Shown: positions 35,862-48,400 of the stretch, piece by piece
Numbering within the stretch: the first letter of the stretch is position 1
Layout: each line of letters opens with the position of its first letter
Assembly (NCBI GenBank): GCA_949775045.1
Contig: OX459105.1
Coordinates: 17,125,353-17,189,352 of the forward strand
DNA length: 64,000 bases
Direction of reading: 5' to 3'
DNA from: Metridium senile
Taxonomy: Eukaryota > Cnidaria > Anthozoa > Actiniaria > Metridiidae
Made by a program: the position numbers and the translations under genes
Notes under the pieces: model-generated
Databases searched by the model: none
Seen by the model: only the letters and a program-made list of their open reading frames with translations
What the model was told of the DNA's origin: nothing

Positions 35862-36395
35862 CGTACACACAGGTGTTGTTATTGCGTAATGTCTATTGAC
35901 GCACGTGAACATTGGTCTTGGTTACTACGTAACGTGTAACCGAATGACGTTAGTACACGCAGGTCTTGTTGCGTAATGTTTATTGACGCACGTGAACATA
36001 GGTCTTGGTTACTACGTAACGTGTAACCGAATGACGTTAGTACACGCAGGTAATGTTTATTGACGCACGTGAACATAGGTCTTGGTTTACTACGTAACGT
36101 GTAACCGAATGACGTCAGTACACGCAGGTCTTGTTGCGTAATGTTTATTGACGCACGTGAACATAGGTCTTGGTTTACTACGTAACGTGTAACCGAATGA
36201 CGTTAGTACACGCAGGTAATGTTTATTGACGCACGTGAACATAGGTCTTGGTTTACTACGTAACGTGTAACCGAATGACGTCAGTACACGCAGGTCTTGT
36301 TGCGTAATGTTTATTGACGCACGTGAACATAGGTCTTGGTTTACTACGTAACGTGTAACCGAATGACGTCAATACACGCAGGTCTTGTTCCGTCA
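35862..36395. repeat. CRE/E-box-bearing minisatellite at the LAP gene 3' end
   Basis: Six units of alternating length (about 88 and 76 bp) each contain GACGCACGTGAAC (CACGTG), ACTACGTAACGTG and AATGACGTCAGTAC or AATGACGTTAGTAC (a CRE or one mismatch). The array starts about 25 nt beyond the LAP stop codon, so it is probably in the 3' UTR or just downstream. Confidence 0.85.
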
Positions 36396-36419
36396 CGTGT
36401 AGTTCATACGCAGCAACGT

Positions 36420-39400
36420 TTATAATTCATCTGCTTTACGTGATATCAATAGATCGACAATGTGATTGTTCTTGAGAAACGTAACAGCGTGCTCGTGGGA
36501 GATACTTCTAAGATTGATTCCATTGACCTACAGGGTGAACACACAAACCAGATGAGGGAAGAATATGAAAGGGAAATACAGAAGAGAAATGGGAAGAAAT
36601 GGAAAGATGAGAAGAGAATGAAATAGAGGGTTATGAACCACAGAAGAGAAAGGAAAGAAATGGTAAGACGAGAAGAGAATGAAATAGAGGGTTATGAACC
36701 ACAGAAGAGAAAGGAAAGAAATGGGAAGAAATGGGAAGAAATGGGAAGATGAGAAGAGAATGAAATAGAGGGTTATGAACCACAGAAGAGAAAGGAAAGA
36801 AGTGGGGAGAAGAGAGGGAAACAAAGGAATTATGGTGTATTTCCTTACCTCTAGTAATTTGTCGCCGGGTTTTAAATAATACGCAGCGGGTCCTTCAGGT
36901 TGTACTTTAGTCACGTATATGCACTAGAACAACAAAACAATGTTCTTCATGAAATTATAAAGATTATATTTCATCGTGGATATGAGATAAATAGAATGTT
37001 GTTCATTTGTCTCACGAATGTCGAAGGTTTGGACCGCTACTGCTAGTCTTCAACAGGCGATGTTAATAAACTTCATGCAGCAATCCAACGCCAATAAATA
37101 TAAATAAACTAAATGTACTAGCAACATATGGCGCAGCGCATTTTACGTTTTGTAATATAAATTCAAATTTGAAGGACTATTTCTGCCAGGATTCAAACAC
37201 AAAAAGACGATCAATGTTACCTTGGGGTCGAGAGGGTCGTACGGGTTGGTGGTGGACTCTTTACCGCCTGCGATACTAAACCCAAGGTTAGGGTTCTTGT
37301 GAATACGAACTGTAAACTGATAACAATAGAAAACAACGTTGGTAATCATCATCGCCATTATAACCATTACTATGATCATCATCACCATTATCATTATCGT
37401 CATTACCACCATTATCATCATTATCATCACCATTATAATAACCGTTATCATCACCATTATTATTACCATTACCATTACCAGCATCATCATCACCATTATT
37501 ATTACCATTACCAGTATAATAATCACCATTATTATTACCATTACAAGTATGATCATCACCATTATTATTATCATTACCAGTATAATAATCTCCATTATTA
37601 TTACCATTACCAGTATGATCATCACCAATATTATTACCATTATCATCACCAACACCACCATTATTGCCATTATCATCACCATCACCACCATCATAATCTT
37701 TATGATCATCATCTTCACCACCAAATTATCATCATTGTCATCGTCACCAACACCACCATTATCATCATTGTCATCATCACCATCATCACCAACACCACCA
37801 TTATCATCATCATCATCATCAATTCAAGACATATCTCTACAAACCTCTTCTTCATCGTCACGTGATGCGAGAGGTACCCGAATCTCTTCGGTAGACATTC
37901 GGGTTACCATAGGTTGGTTATCTTGATCTGACGAGGTAGAATCGATTACTCGTCGACCTTCTCTCCTTTGTATTTGCAATTGACGTACTCTCTCCTCCAA
38001 ATGTTCTGGGTCCTGGGTACTGGTGACATATTGTGGGTTTGTTTGCGGGACGCGGGTCGTTTCGGGACAGGACAATGAAACAGGTTGTCTTCCAGCAGTC
38101 ACATAACCGGAAGTCTGTCCACCGGAAGTCGTCAGATTTTCATAGCTCGACAAAGGAGGCTGGGAATAGTCTTCTCGAGACCATACTCGTGGATCTATCG
38201 TAGAGTAACCGGGCGGCGGCGAAAAACGAGGATCGATTTCCGATGTTGCATCGATTGTCCTTTGACCACTGGGCCGAAGTTGATCAACGTAAATATGATT
38301 GTTGAGTTCTTCGGTGGGATTCCTGTGTCCGATAGCTTCGTGATAGGACGGGGGTCTGAGTACTGGTTGGTTATTTCTATTGTTCCCATACAGTAAGCTC
38401 GGCTCTTCGGATCCAAACGAATGAACATCGTCATAACTTACCGTTGAACCTTGGGGCTCACGTGGGTTGTGTTGGACCCATTCTCCTGTCGGTGGGTTTC
38501 GCATGGAGGAACTGGTACTAGGTTCCTCCTCGCGAAATGAATAATGGGAAGGTAGACTTGAAGCGTAGCTTGAGGAAGACTGCTGACCACTATATATCGG
38601 TGGCGGGATGGATTGAGATGTTTGTACCTGTGAGAAAATAGAAATTGTTTGATTTAAAGATATGGTATTCCTGTGGTAAAAGAAAAGAGGGTTGATATAA
38701 TTAGTTCTATTTAATAGAAACAGTGTAAATCGACAGTAACATACACCTAATTCAAAAAGGTTGACGGGGCGAACGGCGATTGCACGACCGAAAGGAACTA
38801 TGGGTAATACGAATTCCTTCTTATTCCTTTCTAAATTACCCAAACAATGCTTTTACCGTTCAGCAAAACCTTCGAGACACCCATCTAAGGTCATCGCTGA
38901 ACGGTGTTTGGGTAATTTAGAATGGAATAAGAAGAAATTCGTATTACCCACAGCCCCTTGCGGTCGTGCAATCGTCAATCACCAATCGCCGTTCTTAGGT
39001 GTATTTACTAACATGGAGGTATGGAGTACATATGAGGTACAGATTTACAAACTTACATTTTGTGCACTTGGTGGATAAAGCGGTACTTTACCATTGGCTC
39101 GGAAAACACTATTCGGGCTATTTTCGTGTTCTGTTCGTGTTTCAGTCGATGATTCTCCGTTAAGAGTCGGTCTAGTCGATGAAGCGCCGACAGTTCTTCG
39201 AGTAGGGTTGATAGAAGCACTGTGGTCTGAATGTAAAGATACTACAGAACCTGACTCACTGGAATCTCGGGGCTTTTGGAAAGATAAAGGTATTGATTAT
39301 TAGTGATAATAGTTATGAATGAATGAATAGACGAATGGATGAATGAATGGATGGATGAATGAATGAACGAATGGACAGATTGATGGATGAATGAATAGAT

Positions 39401-42400
39401 GAACTGATGAATGAATGTATGAATGGATAGATGAATAGATGAATGGATGGACGAATGAATGATTGAATGAATGGATAAATGAATGTGTGAGAAGATTAAT
39501 TGATTAAATGAACAGACGGATATATGGATGGATAGACAAATGAATGGATGAGTGAATGATTGATTGAATAGATAGATGGATGGATGAATGATTAATTGAT
39601 TGATTGATTGAATAAATGGATAGTTGGATATATGAATGGATAGATAGATAGATGGGGTGGATGGTTATCTATCATATATCTTACCTGTTCATCGTACCAA
39701 GGTATCTCGCGACTGTTTCTCACCCCACCCACCCCCTGTTCGGAGATTTCTTGTGAATGACGTTGTACATCTATGAAAGGAGGAGCTGGTGGGAGATCGT
39801 GTGAGGAGACTGGGGCGGGCGGTCTGGGGGGTACAGGATCATGGTGTCGAGTCTCTTCAGTGATGGTAGTTGGTTTAGGTGGATGACGGTGTTCTCTGGG
39901 GAACACGACATAAGTTAGTAACTGATAGATATTATGGACAATCGTATCATCATCATCTTCGTTGTCATCGTCATCATCATCGTCATCATCATGACAATCA
40001 TTATAATCACAATCATTATCATCATCATCATTATTATCACCGTCGTCATCATAAGCATCATCGTCCTCGTCATAATTATTGTCGTTATCATCATCATCAC
40101 AATAATCTAACCATCACCATTATTATAATCAACATCATTAACATCATCAACGTCATCAACGTCCTCAGCATTATCGTCGTCATCACTATCATTATCATCA
40201 CTATAATCTAACCATCACCATTATTATAATCAACAACATTATCATCATCATAAGCATCATCGTCCTCGTCAATACTATCTTCTTCACTATCTTCATCATC
40301 ATCAGCATCATTACATGTATTGTCATCAGCATCTTCACTATCATCATTATTGTCATCATTATTGTCATCCTTATTATCACCATCATCATCACCATCATCA
40401 TCATCATCACCATCAACGTCATCATAAACATCATCGCCCTCGTCAACACTATCTTCATCATCATTACCATTACCATTACCATTACCATTACCATTACCAT
40501 TACCATTACCATTACCATTACCATTACCATTACCATTACCATCATCATTATTGTTATCATTATCATCATCATCATTATTGTCATCCTTATTATCATCATC
40601 ATGATCATCCTTATTATCATCATCATGATCATCATTACCATCATCATTATTGTCATCCTTATTATCATCATGATCATGATCATCATCACATCGTTCACTG
40701 CATCCCTGTAGTATTCAGTGGTTCTATTACCTCAGTTCATGTTGATGGTGTCTAGAAGATGCTGCCTGTTGTTCATGATGATGGTGTCTACTAGATGCTG
40801 CTGGTTCGTTGTTATTGTCTGGTACAAGATGCTGGTGCTGTCTTCTACTTGCAAGGTATTGTGCTGCCCGGTCTCTCACGTCCTTTGGATACGGGGAGCT
40901 GAACCTTGCAAGGCGAGCCTGGGACACAAGCCAAACGACGTTATCTCAAATGTGCTACCTCTCTCCACCAATCATAGCGAGCATACTATCTCAAATGTGC
41001 TACCTCTCTCCATCAATCATAGCGAGCATACTATCTAAAATGTGCCACCTCTCTTCACCAATCATAGTGAGCATACTATCTCAAATGTGCTACCTCTCTT
41101 CACCAATCATAGCGAGCATACTATCTCAAATGTGCTACCTCTCTCCACCAATCATAGCGAGCATACTATCTCAAATGTGCTATAACACTTGACAGAGTAA
41201 ACCGTTCAACCAATCACATCACAGGTACTACCTACGATAGATACTTACAACATAATCATCTTCATCGATGTCAAACACGATGGACGTTCTCTGCGGGGGA
41301 CTCAAGGAGGGTTCTGGTAGTGTTTCCAAGGTAACCGAATCTAAGTTGCCATTCTCCTGGTCGTCATGAATCTCGACAGAATCTACAAGAAAATAGAAGT
41401 GGGAAATGAATGAATGGGATGAGTCTACAAGAAAATAGAAGTGGGAAATGAATGAATGGGATAAGTCTACAACAAAATAGAAATGGGAAATGAATGAATG
41501 GGATGAATCTACAACAAAATAATAATGGGAAATGAATGAATGGGATGAATCTACAACAAAATTACAATGGAAAATGAATGAATGGGATGAATCTACAACA
41601 AAATAGCAATGGGAAATGAATGAATGGGATGAATCTACAGCAAAATAACAATGGGAAATGAATGAATGGGATGAATCTACAACAAAATTACAATGGGAAA
41701 TGAATGAATGGGATGAATCTACAACAAAATAGCAATGGGAAATGAATGAATGGGATGAAAGGTATTGGCAAGACTATGTTTACTTGGGCATACAGTTTGA
41801 TAATGAATAGGAATGTGAGAAAACTTGTCATTTTTTATTACTTTGAATATTTCAGCCTTTATCCTTTATTCAAAGTAATAAAAAATGACAAGCCTTCTCG
41901 CATTCCTATTCATTATTGGCAAGAAGAAACAACAATAACAACATCAACATTACAGCGCTATCAACACAGCAACAACATAATCAACCACAACAACATCAAA
42001 ACCAACAACAGCAATGTACATCAAGATGAAAACACCTACATCAACAACAAAACCAACAGCAATATCATTATAATTAGCTACAATTACTTACTCATAGATA
42101 CATTATCTTGTTCAGGTAAAGGTTCTTGGGGAAACATATAGCATGTTAAAACATGCATGCCTTTGGCCTTGTTGTATTCTGACTGTAGAGGGACTATTGG
42201 CTTGGACTATAACATACAAAATACTTCAATCTCATAACTTTGACAATCTTTAAAATACTTGTATCATTCAAGTATCTTTGTAAATATAACCAAATTCACA
42301 AATACATTCAACTACAAATCTATAAAGAGTATTCATTGTGGATATGATATGATATGAATAATGTACTATTGTTATTGACTAGCTTTCCAACGTGAACATG

Positions 42401-45400
42401 AGGCTATAGCCAGTCAAGAACAATAATAGCTAGGTTATCATATTTCGCTTTGGTCTAATTAATATAACACAAGAATTAAGATAATTGATGGTATAGTATT
42501 ACACAAACTAATTGTAACATGCCTCAATTTATCAACTGCAAACTAATAGTAACATGCCTCAATTTATCAACTGCAAACTAATTGTAACATGCCTCAATTT
42601 ATCAACTGCAAACTAATTGTAACATGCCTCAATTTATCAACTGCAAACTAATTGTGACATGCCTCAATTTATCAACTGCAAACTAATTGTGACATGCCTC
42701 AATTTATCAACTGCAAACTAATTGTAACATGCCTCAATTTATCAACTGCAAACTAATAGTAACTAGCCTCAATTTATCAACTGACCTGGTTTTCAGACAG
42801 CCATAGCGCTGTAAGACTTGCTAGTTTATGGAAGGTGTATGGAAGATACTCTAATCTAGACATGGTGGAATATAAGCCATATATTAGAACAATAATATAT
42901 AAACCATTATGGTAATGAAACATCGATGATGATTGACAGTGATGGTTGTGATAATAATGATGATAATAGTTTATATTTAGGTTGTTTTAGAAAGACATTT
43001 ATCCAAGCATCAATTCATAACTTGTAATAATTATATTATATTACATTATCAATTTTTATATTATTGTATGATATATAATGTTCTATATCTATGTATTATA
43101 CCAATGTAATTCAGTTTCAACTGTAATATTGGTGATTATTAAACTATTACTATTATGGTATTAATGCAAGTGCAATAGTTATAATACATGATGAATACAA
43201 TGATTCATAATATATATGATGGTGATATAGAGTATTATTATATAACATATAGTGGTATACCGAGTGATATCAACTAGATAAAAAGCCTATCCTAGTCATG
43301 AAGATATTATTGATATCACACACTCTCAACCAATCTACTTTCAGTATTGTAACAAAACCATTGTTTGGTAGTAAAATATTTTTTTGATTTGCTTCAATCT
43401 GTTATATAATAAACAGAACATTACATGTGCGCTTGGAGATATAAATTTTATCTTCTGGTGTTGAAAAGATATCCCACTCGTTCGCTGCTTTCACTCGTGG
43501 GATATCTTATCAACACTCGAAGATAAAATTCATATCTCCGTGCGCCCATGTAATATCCTCTATTTATCATATGACCTGTATTTTGGCCTGATGCACGCTC
43601 TTAAGAAAACCTTCGGAAAATGTATGGACAAAAACACGTACAGGCCCGCTACTCGAAACATCACAACAAAAATGGCCTTTAAATTATAAAGAGTGGGTCA
43701 TACGATAAAAAACTTATTGACTGAGTTAGGTCAGGCCGTATGGGAAAATATTTGGCTCTTGATCATTTGTATGGACCTCCCACTCAGACAATAATGACAA
43801 TGATGATAGAAATAACTATCTTACTTGTTACAGGCCAAGTTGATGACTTGGAGGTTTGGCATTCTACCAATGTCTTCTGGGATATGCTCTAGTTTGTTGT
43901 CTCTTAGCGACAGGATTGTCATTGATGTACAGCTACCTAACTGAAGAAGAGCAGATGAGAGAATGGGATGAGAGAATGAATAAGAGACGGAAATAGAGAA
44001 ATGAATAATTCAGTAAAGTAAATGAATGATGGATAAGTAAACGAATGGATGAATGAATGAATGAATAAGAAAATGAATAAATAAATTAATGAATAAAAAT
44101 GTTGATGAATAAATAAATGAATGAAAGAATAAATAAATAAATGATTGAAGGAATAGATGGATGGAAAAAAAATTAATGTATTCATTCATTGTTTTTTCAT
44201 CCATAAAAGGATAAATGGATAATTAAACGATTGAATAATAAATGAATGAAAAAAATAAGAAAACAAGCGAATACAAAATAATTGAAGAATAAAATATGTA
44301 GAGATTTGTAAAATCATTGGTTCAAGGTACAAGTATCTACCTCTGGTGGGATTGATTCTAAAAAGTTTTCATCCCCATACAATACTCTTAGATTCCTCAG
44401 ATGACCAATGGATGCTGGGAACTCCTACAAGAACACCAAACATATCATAATAAACACACCAGAACAAATACAATATAGGAATTTATTTTACATTATCTTC
44501 AGGCTTCAGGATATGTTTGTTTTAAGTAGCTGTGACCATGTCAGTTCTTAACTGAGATGATCGATTACATCAATGAGCATAATATAACAAATACTTAACA
44601 TTATCGTCAGGCTTCAGGATATGTTTGTTTTAAGTAGCTGTGACCATGTCAGTTCTTAACTGAGATGATCGATTACATCCATGAACATAATATAACAAAT
44701 ACTTAACATTATCGTCAGGCTTCAGGATATGTTTGTTTTTAGTAGCTGTGACCATGTCAGTTCTTAACTGAGATGATCGATTACATCAATGAACATAATA
44801 TAACAAATACTTAACATTATCGTCAGGCTTCAGGATATGTTTGTTTTTAGTTGTTACACAAGTGATCATGTCTTACCGTGAGTCCATTACAACAATATGA
44901 CATAATTAACATAACAAATATTTCACATTATTGTCAGGCTTCAGGATATGTTTGTTAGCTGCACAAGTGATCATGTCTTACCGTGAGTCCATTACAACAA
45001 TATGACATAATTAACATAACAAATATTTCACATTATTGTCAGGCTTCAGGATATGTTTGTTAGCTGCACAAGTGATCATGTCTTACCATGAGTCCATTAC
45101 AACAATATGACATAATTAACATAACAAATATTTCACATTATTGTCAGGCTTCAGGATATGTTTGTTAGCTGCACAAGTGATCATGTCTTACCGTGAGCTC
45201 ATTACAAGTAAGTACTAATTCTTCTAAATTGTGTAATCTGAGAAGAAACAGACAAGACTATGATGACAACAATAATCGTGACTACAAAGAATAGCATTGT
45301 ATGTTACAATGACAGCGATATATTGATGATGATGACTATCAAAACAATCATGATGGTGATGATGATGATTGTCAATCAGAATGATGATGATAATGAATTT

Positions 45401-48400
45401 CAACCATTATGATGATGATGATGAATTTCACCCATGATGATGATGATGAATTTCACCCATGATGATGATGGTGGTGGTGGTGGTGGTGATGATGATTACC
45501 AACCACAATAATGATGATGATGATAGTGGTGGTTATGATGGTGATGGTGGTGATATGAGTTATAATTATGTTGATAACGATGAAGCTTATGATGATGAAG
45601 ATTACCAACCATAATAATGGTGATGATGTTGATGATGATAGTGGTGGTTATGATGATGATGATAAGATCTATTTAGTGATAATAATTGTATTGTATTAGT
45701 AATTAGTAATTCTGATACCTTCCAATAGAGTTGGGCAGATCTCCCAAGTGGTTTTCATCAAGTTTTAAAGTCTGTAAATTACCAAGACAACCTAGAAAAC
45801 ACAGACATTACGTTCACCCAACTGACGGTTCACATTTGTATCAATTGAGTAATGAAATGAATGAGTGGTTACCTATTTGTTCTGGTAAATCAATTAATAA
45901 GTTATTAGAGAGATGCAGGTCTGTCAATGCTTGAAGAGATTCTATTTCAGGGGGGAGCCACTCTAATCTGTTCTTTGATGCATCAAAGAAGACAAGCTGC
46001 CGTAGAAGTCCAATTTCCTATAAGAATACATGATCATGTTAATTGATACATATTAGAATACATGATCATGTTAATTAATACATTTTAGAATACATGATCA
46101 TGTTAATTTATACATTTTAGAATACATGATCATGTTAATTGAAACATTTTAGAATACATGATCATGTTAATTAATACATTTTAGAATACATGATCATGTT
46201 AATTGAAACATTTTAGAATACATGATCATGTTAATTAATACATTTTAGAATACATGATCATGTTAATTTATACATTTTAGAATACATGATCATGTTAATT
46301 AATACATTTTAGAATACATGATCATGTTAATTAATACATTTTAGAATACATGATCATGTTAATTAATACATTTTAGAATACATGATCATGTTAATTTATA
46401 CATTTTAGAATACATGATCATGTTAATTAATACATTTTAGAATACATGATCATGTTAATTTATACATTTTAGAATACATGATCATGTTAATTAATACATT
46501 TTAGAATACATGATCATGTTATTTGAAACATTTTAGAATAGATGATATTCAGAGTTACACTGAAGATGACTTTCGCTCAGGTTGTCATAGCATCAGACAC
46601 CAACACCAACAGTCTTTCTCAAAACTACACACACATGGACCATCACAACTCATCAAAAACATGATTGTGTTGGTTGATTCAGGCAAAGTACAACTTACAG
46701 GTTTGACTTCCTTGATAGAGTTTGAGTCAATCCAGAGTTCTTTGAGGTTCAGTAAACAACCAACTACTGCTGGCTGTAACAATCAAAGAAACCACATATA
46801 GTATTATCAATCTTACAACATGGTGATAGGACAATAATATTGACGATGATGACAGTGATAATGAAGATGATGATGATGATGATGATAGTGGTGATAAAGA
46901 AAAAGATGATGATATAGATAATGATGATGGTGGTGATGATAAGATAATGATGATGGTGGTGATGATGATATTGACGATGATGACAGTGATAATGAAGATG
47001 ATGATGATGATAGTGGTGATAAAGATAAAGATGATGATATTGATAATGATGATGATGATGAAGATTATGATAAAGATGATGATGATGATGAAGAAGATGT
47101 TGATGATGGTGGTGATGACAATGATGGACACACGATGTTACAAGCTCAATCAGCTTTGACTTACCAATTCAACAAATTCATTGCTACCAATGTCAAGTCG
47201 CTCAAGCTGTGTAAGATGTGACATTGACCTTCAAGAACAGAAGCAATTGTTACAAACATGAATACTGACAGACAGACAGGCAACAGATCAATTAATAGAC
47301 AAACAGACAAAATGGCATGTACACAGGTAGACAGACACTGACAGGCAAACAGACAGGCAAACAACAGATCAATTAATATATAGAAACTTTAAAAACAAAA
47401 ACAGACAAGTGGCATGTACACAGGTAGACAGACACCAGCAGGCAAACAGACAGGCAAACAACAGATCAATTAATATATAGAAACTTTAAAAACAAAAACA
47501 GACAAGTGGCATGTACACAGGTAGACAGACACCAGCAGGCAAACAGACAAAAAAAAAATCAATAGACAAACAAATGTACAGACAGACAGACAGACAGACA
47601 GACAAATGTACAGACAGACAGACAGACAGACACATAGACAGACAGACAAAACTGCAATAAAATGTCTTCTTACTTAGGAAGAACTCTCATATGGTTGTCT
47701 CTTAATTCTAAAATCTTTAATTTTGCAAGTCTGAAATGAACAAAGGTAAAATAAGATATGATGATTATTGAGAGAAAAGGAAAACACCGGTAATGATAGT
47801 TTACCTTCCAAAACTTGCTGGTAAAAAGTCAATAAATGCATCATTGAGATATAAATGAGTTAGGTTGATCAGTTGACTGACTCCCTCGGATATCCTGGGG
47901 AAACAAGAAAAAACAGATATAGCTGTAATTACAATAGTGATGATGGTGATGATGATCATGATGATGATCATGGTGGTGGTGGTGATCATAATAGTGATGA
48001 TGATGCTAATAGTGATTATGATGGTGATGATAATAGTAATTATGATGGTGATGATAATAGTGATGATGATGATGATGGCAATGGTTATGACAATGATGAT
48101 AATGCAACAGTTTTAGTGATTATAACAATGAAGATGTTGATATTGAAGATGATAAGGATGATGCTAATAATATAAATATTCAAATGAAAATAATTATTTA
48201 ATTATAAATAATATCTCATTAATTAACCTAGAACCTTACAACTATTTGTTTTTGCTTCAAACAACATGTAATCTCTCTAATAATGATGACGGCAAAGATT
48301 TAATAATAAATATTGCATTCTTAAGAACACTTAAAAATTTAAATCATGATATAAAACCTATAGCTTATTTTTTTTTAAAAAGATATGAAACATGCCAGAA

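Noticed and set aside
37143..37926. Long Met/Ile and His/Tyr frames on both strands
   Set aside because: They are trinucleotide-repeat artefacts. Only the short PDZ-encoding part (37221-37316) and the end of exon 37845-38627 are real coding sequence.
39879..40755. Poly-His/Tyr plus-strand and poly-Met minus-strand frames
   Set aside because: They are repeat artefacts in a LAP intron.
46020..46545. CRISPR-like regular array
   Set aside because: Units are contiguous 32-bp tandem copies without distinct spacers, in a eukaryotic intron.
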